From Steroidobacteraceae bacterium (GTDB lineage Bacteria > Pseudomonadota > Gammaproteobacteria > Steroidobacterales > Steroidobacteraceae), in NCBI GenBank assembly GCA_027531255.1, contig JAPZRU010000008.1, forward strand, positions 62,001 to 126,000: a DNA stretch of 64,000 nt. Direction: 5' to 3'. Below are positions 40,295-49,496 of this stretch, piece by piece (the first letter of the stretch is position 1; each line of letters opens with the position of its first letter). Position numbers and translations under genes: made by a program. Under the pieces are notes generated by a model. It saw only the letters and a program-made list of their open reading frames with translations. It did no database searches and was not told the origin of the DNA.

Positions 40295-40482
40295 TGGACA
40301 CCAAGCTGCTCGACATCCTGGCGTGCCCGATCTGCAAGGGCCCGTTGCAGTTCCACCGGCCGACGCAGGAACTCGTCTGCCGCGCGGATCGGCTCGCCTA
40401 CCCGGTGCGCGACGAGATCCCGGTGATGCTCGAGGAAGAAGCCCGCAAGCTCGCGGTCGACGATCCCGCGCTGGCGAAATGA
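40294..40482 (+). CDS. Trm112-like zinc-ribbon protein (YcaR type)
   Basis: This 62-residue protein begins [16 protein letters not shown] and contains [21 protein letters not shown], the bacterial Trm112/YcaR signature found between lpxK and kdsB in many genomes. Only the first CxxC is complete; the second site has one cysteine, as in E. coli YcaR. Eukaryotic Trm112 activates methyltransferases, but the bacterial role is unclear. It is coupled to both neighbours by overlapping stop and start codons. Confidence 0.93.
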   Translation: MDTKLLDILACPICKGPLQFHRPTQELVCRADRLAYPVRDEIPVMLEEEARKLAVDDPALAK

Positions 40483-41249
40483 CCGCGTTCCGCGTCGTCG
40501 TCCCGGCGCGCTGGGGCTCCACGCGCCTGCCGGGCAAGCCGCTGCGCCTGCTCGCCGGGCGGCCGATGATCGAGCACGTCTGGCGGCGCGCCTGCGAGTC
40601 CGGCGCAGCCGAGGTGCTGGTCGCGACCGACGACGAGCGGATCGCGAGCGCGTGCCGGGAGTTCGGCGCGACCGCCGTGCTCACCGATCCCGGGCATCCG
40701 TCCGGCACCGACCGGCTCGCGGAGGTCGCGCGCACGCGCGGCTGGCCCGCCCACGAGATCGTCGTGAACGTGCAGGGCGACGAGCCGCTGCTGCCGCCGG
40801 CCAACGTCGCGCAGGTCGCGCAGCTGCTCGACGGCGCACCGGATTGCGCGATAGCCACGCTCGCCACGCCGGTGCGCACGCTGCACGAGTTCCTCGACCC
40901 GAACGCGGTCAAGGTTGCACTCGGCGGCAACGGCCGCGCACTGTACTTCAGTCGCGCGCCGATTCCGTGGGCGCGCGACGGTGCCCCTGCCGGACTCGCG
41001 AGCCAGACCGCGTACGCGCACGCTTTGCGCCACCTCGGGCTCTATGCTTACCGCTGCGGGTCGCTGCTGCGGCTCGCCGCGCTGCCGCCGTCGCCGCTCG
41101 AGGACACCGAGAAGCTCGAGCAGTTGCGCGCGCTCGAGAGCGGGATGCGGATCGCGGTCGCGGTCGCGGTCGCGGTGCCCGGTCCGGGGGTGGACACGGA
41201 AGCCGACCTCGCGGCGGCCGATGCGCTGCTCCGGGCCGCACCGCCCTGA
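40479..41249 (+). CDS. kdsB: 3-deoxy-manno-octulosonate cytidylyltransferase
   Basis: KdsB activates Kdo as CMP-Kdo for lipopolysaccharide. The 256-residue product has [70 protein letters not shown] and HLGLYAYR, with [16 protein letters not shown] near the end. A four-unit in-frame repeat near the 3' end encodes the AVAVAVAV stretch. It is the last gene of the lipid A run; the following epimerase begins 28 bp later. Confidence 0.96.
   Translation: MTAFRVVVPARWGSTRLPGKPLRLLAGRPMIEHVWRRACESGAAEVLVATDDERIASACREFGATAVLTDPGHPSGTDRLAEVARTRGWPAHEIVVNVQGDEPLLPPANVAQVAQLLDGAPDCAIATLATPVRTLHEFLDPNAVKVALGGNGRALYFSRAPIPWARDGAPAGLASQTAYAHALRHLGLYAYRCGSLLRLAALPPSPLEDTEKLEQLRALESGMRIAVAVAVAVPGPGVDTEADLAAADALLRAAPP
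41152..41178 (+). repeat. Hexanucleotide tandem repeat within kdsB
   Basis: The unit GCGGTC is repeated three times in a row and followed by GCGGTG, inside codons for Ala-Val. Because the unit is 6 bp, changes in copy number would keep the reading frame and alter only the length of an Ala-Val strand that precedes the PGPGVDT motif. Confidence 0.75.
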
Positions 41250-41277
41250 AGCCCGACTTCACGACAAGGACGTCGTC

Positions 41278-42174
41278 TTGCCTCCCGAAGATTTCGAACT
41301 CCGCCACGGCCGGTTCCACGCCGCCGTGCGTCCGGCCGCCGGCGGTTCGCTGAGCGGCTTCTGGTTCCGCCACGAGACCGGCGACGAGGTCCCGGTCCTG
41401 CGGCCGGCACCGCCGGGCACGACCGCGCCGTTGTCGATGGCGAGCTTCCCGCTCGTGCCGTTCTGCAACCGGATCGCCGACGGCACGTTCCAGTGGCAGG
41501 GCCGCACGGTCCGGCTCTCGCCGAACCATCCCGGCGACGCGCTGCCGCTGCACGGCTACGGCTGGTACGTGCCCTGGCAGCTGGACGCGCGGGAGCCGGC
41601 CCGGATCGCGCTCCGCTGGGAGCACGCGCCGGACGAGTGGCCTTGGCCGTTCAGCGCGCGCGCGGAGTACGCACTCGACGATGCGGGGCTCGAACTCGCG
41701 CTCGAAATCGAGAACCGCGGGGACGTGCCCATGCCTGCCGGTCTCGGGCATCACCCGTACTTCCCGCGCTCGCCGGAGACGCGGCTGCGCGCGTACCTGC
41801 CATGGCGCTGGGAGGTGGATGCGCGGCTCGTTCCGCTGGACCGCGCACCCAACCCCGACGCGCAGGCGTTCGCGGACGGCGCGCGCCTCGCGGACCTGCG
41901 GCTGGACCACGGCTACACGGGCTGGGACTCGCACGCGGTCATCGACGAACCCGCGACGGGGCTGCGGATCCTGCTGCTGGGCGAGGGTGGCAACGCGTTC
42001 CACCTGTACGTGCCGGATACGCCGATCTACTGCGCCGAGGCGTGTACGAACCAGCCGAACGCGATCAACGACCCGCGCGCCGAGGCGACGATGCGTGCGG
42101 TGGGCCCCGGCGAGTCGATGCGCTTCCGGATGCGCCTCGACGTCGAGCCGCGCGAGCGCGCCGGCGCGCTTTAG
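41278..42174 (+). CDS. Aldose 1-epimerase family protein
   Basis: The 298-residue product belongs to the galactose-mutarotase fold: VPFCNRIADGTFQWQG, LPLHGYGWYVPWQ (catalytic-site histidine), GLGHHPYFPRSPETRL, and CAEACTNQPNAIND near the end. Members interconvert alpha and beta anomers of hexoses; GalM prepares galactose for GalK. The start is taken as TTG at 41278 because an AAGGA lies 7 bases upstream and no ATG or GTG fits the domain start. It is convergent with galK. The exact sugar is not proven, but its neighbours favour galactose. Confidence 0.85.
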   Translation: MPPEDFELRHGRFHAAVRPAAGGSLSGFWFRHETGDEVPVLRPAPPGTTAPLSMASFPLVPFCNRIADGTFQWQGRTVRLSPNHPGDALPLHGYGWYVPWQLDAREPARIALRWEHAPDEWPWPFSARAEYALDDAGLELALEIENRGDVPMPAGLGHHPYFPRSPETRLRAYLPWRWEVDARLVPLDRAPNPDAQAFADGARLADLRLDHGYTGWDSHAVIDEPATGLRILLLGEGGNAFHLYVPDTPIYCAEACTNQPNAINDPRAEATMRAVGPGESMRFRMRLDVEPRERAGAL

Positions 42175-42216
42175 CGCGGCACCAAGGTGAGGCGCACAGG
42201 GGCAGGAGCGGGGGCC

Positions 42217-43272
42217 TCAGACCAGCACGCGGCCGCTCCAGCCGCCGCGCGCGTAGATCGCGAGCGCCGCGGGGCGGGCGGCGTCCGCGGTGCCGCGCCG
42301 CGCGAGCGCGACGCAGGCGCCGCCGAAGCCGGCACCCGTGAGACGCGCGCCGAGCACGCCCGGCTGGGCCTGCAGCGCACCGACGAGCGCGTCCAGCGCG
42401 GGCACTGACACCTCGTAGTCGTCCCGCAGGCTCGCGTGCGAATCGTTCATCAGCTGACCGAAGCGCGCCGCGTCCGCCGTCACGGCCTCGAGCACCCGGT
42501 TGTTCTCGGTGACCACGTGCCGCGCGCGTCGGTCGAGCGGCCGCGGGAGATCGCGCGTGCGCGCCGGGTCCGCGACGTGGCGCAGGGACGGCACGCCGAG
42601 GTGCTGCGCGGCCGCCTCGCACTCGGCGCGGCGCGTGTTGTAGGCGCTGTCGGCGAGGTCGCGGGGCATGCCGCTGTCCAGCACGATCAGCTCCGCATCG
42701 CGCGGCAGCGGCAGCACGCGGCGCTCCAGCGTCAGGGTGTCGAGGAACAGCATGTGCTCGCGGTCGCAGAGGCTGCTCGCCATCTGGTCGAGCACGCCGC
42801 AGCGCACGCCGGCGTACTTCACCTCCGCGCGCTGCGCGAGCAGCGCGAGCTGCACGTCGTCGACCGGCAGACTCAGCAGCTCGCGGATCGCTCGGAGCGT
42901 CGCGACCTCGAGTGCCGCGCTCGACGACAGCCCTGCGCCGATCGGCACGTCGGACTCGACACGGACGCGCAGCGGCGGCACCGCGTGCCCGTCCTCGCGC
43001 AGCACCTCGACGCAGCCGTGCAGGTAGCGCGCGAAATCGACGGGCAGCGCGCGACCGTCGACGTGGTCGATCCGTGCGTCGAGGTTGGCCGAGTAGTAGG
43101 CGAAGCGGCCGTCGGGGCTCCGCGCCAGTTCCACGCGCGTGCGCTGCGGGATCGCGGTGGGCAGCACGTAGCCCTGGTTGTAGTCGGTGTGCTCGCCCAG
43201 CAGGTTGACGCGGCCGGGCGCCGTCGCGCTCACGGCGGGTGCGGTGCCGTAGATCGCCTGGAAACTCGCCAT
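42217..43272 (-). CDS. galK: Galactokinase
   Basis: GalK phosphorylates galactose to galactose 1-phosphate. The GHMP-kinase signatures are clear: [19 protein letters not shown] (substrate binding, with GEHTDYN), [17 protein letters not shown] (ATP-binding loop), [11 protein letters not shown] with the catalytic aspartate, and [15 protein letters not shown]. The ATG at 43270-43272 has GAGGAG in front; a longer frame starting at 43308 would overlap galT. Length is 351. It is the last gene of the GH2-galT-galK run. Confidence 0.95.
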   Translation of the reverse strand: MASFQAIYGTAPAVSATAPGRVNLLGEHTDYNQGYVLPTAIPQRTRVELARSPDGRFAYYSANLDARIDHVDGRALPVDFARYLHGCVEVLREDGHAVPPLRVRVESDVPIGAGLSSSAALEVATLRAIRELLSLPVDDVQLALLAQRAEVKYAGVRCGVLDQMASSLCDREHMLFLDTLTLERRVLPLPRDAELIVLDSGMPRDLADSAYNTRRAECEAAAQHLGVPSLRHVADPARTRDLPRPLDRRARHVVTENNRVLEAVTADAARFGQLMNDSHASLRDDYEVSVPALDALVGALQAQPGVLGARLTGAGFGGACVALARRGTADAARPAALAIYARGGWSGRVLV

Positions 43273-43285
43273 CGCCCCGGGCTCC

Positions 43286-44374
43286 TCACTCGTCGATCGG
43301 TACGGCAACGGCCTGCAGCTCGCGGGCCTTGTCCTCCGGCAGCGCGTCCATCGCGAACATGCCGGCGGCCAGTTCCGTACCCGCCAGGAACTTCAGGCGG
43401 TCGCGCGTGCGGTAGGGCGGGGCGAACTCCGCATGCACGTGCGACTCCGGGTGCTCCGCGCCGTCGAGCGGCGCCTGGTACCACGCCATCAGGTATGGGA
43501 ACGGCCGGTTCCAGAGACCGTCGTACTTCTGCAGCAGCGTCCTCAGGGCCCGCGCGAGGTCCCGGCGCACCTCGGGGCCGAGCGCCGCGAGCGTGGGGGC
43601 CGCGCGGCGCGGCGCAACCCAGGCTTCGTACGGGTAGCGCGCCCACGCAGGCACGAACGCGACCGCGTGCGGTCCGGCGTACAGCACGCGTCTGCCGTCC
43701 GCGAGTTCCGCTGCGATCAGCGACTCGAGGAGCGGCTGCTGCGTGCGGCGCCAGTGATCGAGCTCCTGCGCGTGCATCCGCGCAGGCACCGGCGGCACGA
43801 ACGGGTAGGAATAGATCTGGCCGTGCGGGTGGTGCAGCGTGACGCCGACCTCGACGCCGCGGTTCTCGAACGGCAGCGTGTAGGCGACGCCGCCGCGGCG
43901 GGCCTGTCGCCCGGTGCGGTCGCCCAGGACCTCCAGCAGCAGGTCGACGTGGGTCAGCGGCAGGCCGCCGAGCGAGGCCTGCGGATCCTGCGTGAACACC
44001 ACGACCTCGCAGCGCCCGCGGCCCGGCTGCGTCGGCACGTGCAGGCTCGGCGGGTCGTGCGCTTCCGGGGCGAGCGACGGGAACAGGTTGTCGAACACCG
44101 CGACGTCGTAGTCGCCGGGCGGCAGTTCGGTAGGAAAGCGCGCGTCGCGCGACGGCCGCAGCGGGTTGTACTCCGGGGGCGGCAGGAACGTGCGGTCCTG
44201 TCGGTGCGCCGCATAGGCCACCCACTCGCCGCGCAGCGGATGCCAGCGCAGGTGCGGATTCGGATGGAGCGGAGCCGGGCGCGGGCTCGGAGCCGGACCG
44301 GCGGCGGTCACGGGCCCGCGACCGTAGAGCGTGAGGCACCGGCCGTCGGGCTTGACCAGATCCAGCGTGTACAC
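43286..44374 (-). CDS. galT: Galactose-1-phosphate uridylyltransferase
   Basis: GalT exchanges UMP between UDP-glucose and galactose 1-phosphate. The catalytic motif [12 protein letters not shown] is present, as are [40 protein letters not shown] and the later [20 protein letters not shown]. The GTG at 44372-44374 (start [12 protein letters not shown]) lies 7 bp after the GH2 stop; an ATG at 44413 would overlap GH2 by 32 bp. Length is about 362. galE is not in the window. Confidence 0.94.
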   Translation of the reverse strand: MYTLDLVKPDGRCLTLYGRGPVTAAGPAPSPRPAPLHPNPHLRWHPLRGEWVAYAAHRQDRTFLPPPEYNPLRPSRDARFPTELPPGDYDVAVFDNLFPSLAPEAHDPPSLHVPTQPGRGRCEVVVFTQDPQASLGGLPLTHVDLLLEVLGDRTGRQARRGGVAYTLPFENRGVEVGVTLHHPHGQIYSYPFVPPVPARMHAQELDHWRRTQQPLLESLIAAELADGRRVLYAGPHAVAFVPAWARYPYEAWVAPRRAAPTLAALGPEVRRDLARALRTLLQKYDGLWNRPFPYLMAWYQAPLDGAEHPESHVHAEFAPPYRTRDRLKFLAGTELAAGMFAMDALPEDKARELQAVAVPIDE

Positions 44375-44381
44375 GGCGGGC

Positions 44382-46223
44382 CTAGAGCGGCGGCTTCGTC
44401 GGGGCGTTGGCACGGATCGCGGCGCGCATCCGCTCCAGCGGGAACTTCGGCCGGCGATCCGCCCAGAGCAGGCCGTTCGCCTCCTGGTAGGTGTCGGCGA
44501 ACTGCGTGTAGCAGAAGCCGCTGAACATGGCGGTGGTGCGCGCCACCTCGATCAGCGCGGTGGTCAGCCGTTCGAACGACTCGACGTCGCTGCACGCGGA
44601 GTAGCCCCAGGTCTCCTCCGTCTGGTCGTGGGTCCCGTCGAGCAGCGCGATGCCGCCGAATTCCGTCAGGCAGATCGGCTGGCCGCGGTGCGGGTAGCCG
44701 TCGAGCGTCAGGATTCGGCCGCCCGACCACCGGCGGTCGACCACCTCCTGCGTCTTCACCTCCGGGCCGTAGCGCGCCCGCAGGTGGGCCGGTTCGCAGT
44801 CGTAGTCGTGGATGCCGATGATGTCGGTCGCCGAACTCTCCCAGCCGTCGTTCCCGATCACCGGCCGGTGGGGATCCAGCGTGCGGGTGAGGTGGTAGAG
44901 CGCCGCGACCGCGTCGCGCGCCGCGCCGACGGTGTTAAGGTCCGGCACGCCCCACGACTCGTTGAACGGCACCCACACGATGACGCAAGGGTGGCTGCGA
45001 TCGCGAGCGACGGCCTCGGACCACTCGCGCACCATGCGGTTGATCGCCTTCGGCGTGAACCGGTAGGCGCTCGGCATTTCCTCCCATACCAGCAGGCCGA
45101 TCACGTCCGCCCAGTAGAGGTAGCGCGGATCCTCGATCTTCTGGTGCTTGCGCACGCCGTTGAACCCCATCGCCTTCGCCAGTTCGACGTCGCGCCGCAG
45201 CGCGTGGTCGTCCGGCGGGGTCATCAGCGTGCCGGGCCAGTAGCCCTGGTCGAGCACCATGCGGAGGTGGTACTGCCGGCCGTTCAGCAGGATCTTCTCG
45301 CGCTGCGTCGAGATGCTGCGGATCGCGGTGTAGGAGTGCACGCGATCGACGACCTCGTCGCCGCGCAGCAGCTGCAGCTCCGCCTGGATCAGCGTCGGCC
45401 GCTCGGGCGACCACAGCAGCTCGTTGCGGTAGTCGTCGATGCCGGGATCCGAGAGCGCGATGCGCCGGTGCACCTCGCCGTGCAGCACGCGGTACGTGTC
45501 GTCCGCCAGCACGCCGCCGTTCACGGTCAGCGTGACCTGCAGGCGCAGCGAATCGACGGCGCGGCCCGCGGTGGCCGCGTGGATCGCGATCTCCCATCGC
45601 TCGAGGTTGGGCGTCCACCGGATCGATGCCAGGTACGTGGCCGGCACGCACTCGAGCCAGACCGTCTGCCAGATCCCGGTGGTGCGCGGATACCAGATCG
45701 CGTGCGGCTCCAGCTGCCAGTCCTGCTTGCCGCGCGGCTTCTCGAGGTCGTGAGGATCGTCCTCCGCCCAGACGGTCACCGTCTGGCGCGCGCCGGGCAC
45801 CAGCGCGTCCGTGACGTCCGCGACGAACGGCGTGTGGCCGCCCTCGTGCTCCGCGACCGACGCGCCGTTCACCCATACGCGGGCCCGGTAGTCCACCGCG
45901 CCGAAATGCAGCAGCACGCGCGCGCAGCGCGGCTCGCCGTCGTCGATCGAGGAGTCGAGCTGCGCCGGATCGAGCTCGAAATCGCGCTGGTACCAGCACG
46001 CACGGTGGAAGCCGGTGTCGTGCACGCCGCTGCGCTCGCATTCGGGTGCGAACGGCACCTCGATGGTGAGCGGCCACGACCGAACCTCGCCGGGCGTCTT
46101 CCAGCGCAGCTCGTCGTCGAACGCGAAGCGCCAGGGACCGTTCAGGCAGTTCCAGTGTCGGCGCCGGAACTGCGGCGTGGGGTGGGGCAGTTCGTTCATT
46201 GCGGCGGGCAGGACGGGGGACAT
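44382..46223 (-). CDS. Glycoside hydrolase family 2 protein, probable beta-galactosidase
   Basis: The 613-residue product has the GH2 sugar-binding jelly-roll (LNGPWRFAFDDE, GFHRACWYQRDFEL, FGAVDYRARVWVNG), an immunoglobulin-like middle domain and a TIM barrel. The acid/base glutamate is E422 in VWVPFNESWG and the nucleophile is E521 in ICLTEFGG. There is no signal peptide, so it should act in the cytoplasm. Substrate could be beta-galactoside, glucuronide or mannoside; galT and galK directly downstream favour galactose release. The ATG at 46223 is chosen over 46199 because an AAGG precedes it, but spacing is short. Open frames upstream of it are not credible. Confidence 0.88.
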   Translation of the reverse strand: MSPVLPAAMNELPHPTPQFRRRHWNCLNGPWRFAFDDELRWKTPGEVRSWPLTIEVPFAPECERSGVHDTGFHRACWYQRDFELDPAQLDSSIDDGEPRCARVLLHFGAVDYRARVWVNGASVAEHEGGHTPFVADVTDALVPGARQTVTVWAEDDPHDLEKPRGKQDWQLEPHAIWYPRTTGIWQTVWLECVPATYLASIRWTPNLERWEIAIHAATAGRAVDSLRLQVTLTVNGGVLADDTYRVLHGEVHRRIALSDPGIDDYRNELLWSPERPTLIQAELQLLRGDEVVDRVHSYTAIRSISTQREKILLNGRQYHLRMVLDQGYWPGTLMTPPDDHALRRDVELAKAMGFNGVRKHQKIEDPRYLYWADVIGLLVWEEMPSAYRFTPKAINRMVREWSEAVARDRSHPCVIVWVPFNESWGVPDLNTVGAARDAVAALYHLTRTLDPHRPVIGNDGWESSATDIIGIHDYDCEPAHLRARYGPEVKTQEVVDRRWSGGRILTLDGYPHRGQPICLTEFGGIALLDGTHDQTEETWGYSACSDVESFERLTTALIEVARTTAMFSGFCYTQFADTYQEANGLLWADRRPKFPLERMRAAIRANAPTKPPL

Positions 46224-46521
46224 CACCTTGCTTCGGAGTGATCGGTCGCGCGGCGACCGCAACGCGGGAGCGTCGCACGCGCACGGTGGCGAGCCGTCCC
46301 GCGACGTTGCGGATTCGGGCGGAGCACCGGCTAGACGCAACCGCTCGCGGCTCGGCTCGTCGCGCGTGCGTGCGCCCGATGCAACGCACCCGCAAGCGTC
46401 CCGCTTGCGGCACGCATCGTGCAGGGGTCGAAAAGCTACATGCGCCCCCTGCCGGCGCGCCTCGCGAGCCGCGCTCAGCCGCGCCCGCGGGTCGGACACC
46501 GCGAATGCCAGGAGATGGCCG
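46224..46521. other. Divergent intergenic region between GH2 and the transferase-mutase fusion
   Basis: This 298-bp region must hold the promoters of both divergent units. I see no convincing -35/-10 pair on either strand. It contains the strong hairpin at 46390-46410 and an AGGAG ribosome-binding site just before the fusion start. Long frames crossing it are GC shadows. Confidence 0.6.
46390..46410. repeat. Perfect 9-bp inverted repeat in the gal divergent region
   Basis: CCGCAAGCG (46390-46398), TCC, CGCTTGCGG (46402-46410) form a perfect palindrome. A weaker outer pair GATGC/GCATC flanks it. No T-run follows on either strand, so it is not a standard terminator; an operator or a leader stem-loop is more likely. 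Confidence 0.7.
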
Positions 46522-49377
46522 ATGCCGAGCGCGCTCATCGTCTTTTCGCACCTCCGCTGGGATTTCGTCTTCCAGCGTCCGCAGCATCTGCTGACGCGGC
46601 TCGCGCGTCGACACCCGGTGTACTTCTTCGAGGAACCGCTGCGGGTCGAGGGCGAGTCGCGGCTCGAGGTGGTCGAGGCAGCGCCGAACGTCCATGTCTG
46701 CCGGCCGCACACGTCGATCGACGCGCCGGGCTTCCACGACGACCAGATTCCCGTGCTGCAGAAGCTCGTCGGCGAACTGGTGGAGCGCGAAGCGCTCGTG
46801 GACTACGCGCTGTGGTTCTATTCGCCGATGGCGCTGCCGCTCGCACAGGAGCTCGCGCCGCGCGCGGTCGCGTACGACTGCATGGACGAGCTGTCCGCGT
46901 TCCTGAACGCGCCGAAGCAGCTGCACCAGCGCGAGAGCGCTCTCCTGAAGGCCGCCGACGTCGTGTTCACCGGCGGCCCGAGCCTGTACCGCGCGAAAAA
47001 GGACCGGCACGCCAACGTGCACTGCTTCCCGAGCAGCGTCGACGCCGCGCACTTCGCCGAGGCCCGCATGGAGGCCGCCGACCACCCGCTGCAGGCGCGG
47101 CTCCCGCGTCCGCGGCTGGGCTTCTACGGCGTGATCGACGAGCGCATCGACCTGGACCTGCTGGCCGGCGTCGCCGATGCGCGGCCGGACTGGCAGATCG
47201 TGATGGTGGGACCGGTCGTCAAGATCGACCCCGCGTCGCTGCCGCGCCGGCCGAACGTCCACTACTACGGCCAGCAGCCCTATGCGGAGCTGCCGAAGTT
47301 CGTCGCCGGCTGGGACCTCTGCATCCTGCCGTTCGCGCTGAACGATTCGACCCGCTACATCAGTCCGACGAAGACGCTCGAGTACATGGCGGCGGAGCGA
47401 CCGATCGTCGGCACGGCGGTGACCGACGTGGTGGGGCCGCACGGCGACCTCGTCGAGATCGTCGATTCCGTGGAGTCCTTCGTGGCCGCCTGCGAACTGC
47501 TGCTCGGCGCGCCGCCCGAGGCCCTCGCGGCGCTGCGCGCACGGATGCGTGCGCGAGTGGCGACGACGTCGTGGGATGCCACCGCCGGCGGCATGGCCGA
47601 CCTGCTGGCCCGCGCCGCCCAGGAGCGGTCCGCGCGCGTCGGCGAGGTCTTCCACCCGCAGTCCGCGCCGGCCGAGGTCGCCGCGGTGGCGGCGCACGAT
47701 TCGCACGTGGCCGTGATGGAGCGGGCGCCGCGGGCTGGCGTGCCGGCCGCAGGTCCCGTGCACGACGCGATCGTCGTCGGCGCGGGTCCGACCGGCTTGT
47801 CCTGTGCGTATCACCTCGGGCGCGGCAGCCTGCTGCTCGACCAGAACGAGACCATCGGCGGCTGGTGCCGGTCGGTCATGGAGCACGGGTTCACGTTCGA
47901 CCACGCCGGCCACATCATGTTCTCGACCGATCCGTACGTGCACGAGCTCTACCGGAAACTGCTCGGCGACAACGTGCACTGGCAGGATCGCGAGGCCTGG
48001 ATCTACAGCAAGCAGGTCTACACCCGCTACCCGTTCCAGGGCGCGCTGTACGGGTTGCCGCCGGACGTGCTGAAGGAGTGCATCGTCGGCGCGATCGAGG
48101 CGCGGTTCGGTCCCCTGAAGCCGGACGCGAAGCCGGCTGCGAAAGCGGTGCTGGCCGTGGCCGGGCAGTCGAGCGCGGGCGCGCCGCCTGCGTGTGCGCC
48201 GGCTGCCGATCTCAAGAGCGCCAGGTCCGCCTTCCGCGGGAGCTCGAGCCCGTCGATGGCCAAGGCCGAGTCGCTCACGGACTGCTGCGGCGACGGCATC
48301 GCCGAGGCCGAGCTGCCGCTGGCCGCGGCCTCGCAGGCGCCGCGGGCGCCAGCCGGCGACGGCAGGCCGAGGAACTTCGAGGAGTTCATCTACAGGGTCT
48401 GGGGCGCCGGCGTCGCGAAGCACTTCGCGATCCCCTACAACCGCAAGCTCTGGGCGACGCCGCTGCACGAGATCGAGACCTCGTGGCTCGGCGGGCGCGT
48501 GCCGCTGCCCGACCTCGAGGAGATGATCGACGGGGCGCTGCATCCCGTGGCGAAGCCGCAAGGGCCGAACGCCCGCTTCGGCTACCCGCTGCGCGGGGGC
48601 TTCCAGGCGCTGATGGACGGCTTCCTGCCGCTGCTCGAGGGCGGGCTGCGGCTGAACGCCCGGGTCGTCCGGGTCGTACCGTCGCGGCGCGAGGTCCACC
48701 TGCAGGACGGAAGCCGGCACCGCTACCGCCAGCTGGTGTCGACCATGCCGCTGCCGAAGCTCGTGGAGATGATCGGCGCCGAAGCGCCGCCGCACGTGCA
48801 CGCCGCGGTACGGAAGCTGCGGCACGTCTCGGTCCGCAACGTCAACCTCGGCGTCGGCCGCGAGCGGCTGACCGAGAAGCACTGGATCTACTATCCGGAG
48901 GATACGGTGTTCCACCGGATCTTCGTGCAGGGGAACGCGAGCCCGCACTGCAACCCGCCCGGCGGGTTCGGCCTGACGTGCGAGATCACGTACGCGCCTT
49001 CGAAGCCGCTGCCCTGCGAGGGCCAGGCGCTGATCGACCTCTGCATCCGCGACTGCGTCCAGGTCGGGCTGATCCGCGAGGACGACCCGATCCTGTGTGC
49101 GATCGAACTCGACATGCCGTACGCCTACGTGGTCTACGACCACGCGCGCAAGGAGAACTTCGAAATCGTGAAGGCCTGCATGGAGGCGCACGACATCGTG
49201 CTTGCCGGCCGGTACGGCGAGTGGGAGTACTACAACTCCGACCACGCGTTCATCGCCGGCCGCAACGCGGCGACGAAGGTGTGGGATGCGCTGTCGCGCC
49301 GCACCGCGCGGGCCGGCACGGTGGGCGCGGCCGCGGAGTCGATGGCCTCCAGCGCGGGCACGACTGCATCCGGGTGA
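46522..49377 (+). CDS. Fusion: GT4-like glycosyltransferase + UDP-galactopyranose-mutase-like flavoprotein
   Basis: This is a single 951-residue reading frame. Residues 1-365 form a GT-B glycosyltransferase: LIVFSHLRWDFVFQRPQHLL, AYDCMDELSAF, the second-domain start LGFYGVIDERIDLDLLAGV, and the donor site SPTKTLEYMAAERPIVGTAV. A linker of about 50 residues follows. From residue 415 there is a Rossmann FAD domain (DAIVVGAGPTGLSCAYHLGR), then GGWCRSVMEHGFTFDHAGHI, FEEFIYRVWGAGVAKHFAIPYNRKLWAT, YPLRGGFQALMDG and GRYGEWEYYNSDHAFIAGRNA. The second half belongs to the UDP-galactopyranose mutase/protoporphyrinogen oxidase-like superfamily. An Ala/Pro/Ser-rich insert spans about residues 533-615. The ATG follows AGGAG with good spacing. 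The mutase assignment is probable but unproven. Confidence 0.85.
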   Translation: MPSALIVFSHLRWDFVFQRPQHLLTRLARRHPVYFFEEPLRVEGESRLEVVEAAPNVHVCRPHTSIDAPGFHDDQIPVLQKLVGELVEREALVDYALWFYSPMALPLAQELAPRAVAYDCMDELSAFLNAPKQLHQRESALLKAADVVFTGGPSLYRAKKDRHANVHCFPSSVDAAHFAEARMEAADHPLQARLPRPRLGFYGVIDERIDLDLLAGVADARPDWQIVMVGPVVKIDPASLPRRPNVHYYGQQPYAELPKFVAGWDLCILPFALNDSTRYISPTKTLEYMAAERPIVGTAVTDVVGPHGDLVEIVDSVESFVAACELLLGAPPEALAALRARMRARVATTSWDATAGGMADLLARAAQERSARVGEVFHPQSAPAEVAAVAAHDSHVAVMERAPRAGVPAAGPVHDAIVVGAGPTGLSCAYHLGRGSLLLDQNETIGGWCRSVMEHGFTFDHAGHIMFSTDPYVHELYRKLLGDNVHWQDREAWIYSKQVYTRYPFQGALYGLPPDVLKECIVGAIEARFGPLKPDAKPAAKAVLAVAGQSSAGAPPACAPAADLKSARSAFRGSSSPSMAKAESLTDCCGDGIAEAELPLAAASQAPRAPAGDGRPRNFEEFIYRVWGAGVAKHFAIPYNRKLWATPLHEIETSWLGGRVPLPDLEEMIDGALHPVAKPQGPNARFGYPLRGGFQALMDGFLPLLEGGLRLNARVVRVVPSRREVHLQDGSRHRYRQLVSTMPLPKLVEMIGAEAPPHVHAAVRKLRHVSVRNVNLGVGRERLTEKHWIYYPEDTVFHRIFVQGNASPHCNPPGGFGLTCEITYAPSKPLPCEGQALIDLCIRDCVQVGLIREDDPILCAIELDMPYAYVVYDHARKENFEIVKACMEAHDIVLAGRYGEWEYYNSDHAFIAGRNAATKVWDALSRRTARAGTVGAAAESMASSAGTTASG

Positions 49378-49496
49378 CGCCGGACCGCGCCCGTCGGCCG
49401 GCGTGGCGCGAGCTCGTCGAGGTCGGGGATCGACAGGAGCGCCCGAGGACCTCGACAATCGCGCGACCGCCGTCGTCGACGTCCGCGAGTCCCCAC

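Noticed and set aside
42175-42216. Terminator between the epimerase and galK
   Set aside because: The 42-bp gap shows no inverted repeat strong enough to call.
46378-46416. Hairpin upstream of the fusion gene as an intrinsic terminator
   Set aside because: No T-run on either side and it lies upstream of both divergent genes, where a terminator is not expected.
44935-49458. 1507-codon open frame on the minus strand across the fusion gene
   Set aside because: It runs antisense to a frame with clear glycosyltransferase and FAD motifs and shows no domain of its own.
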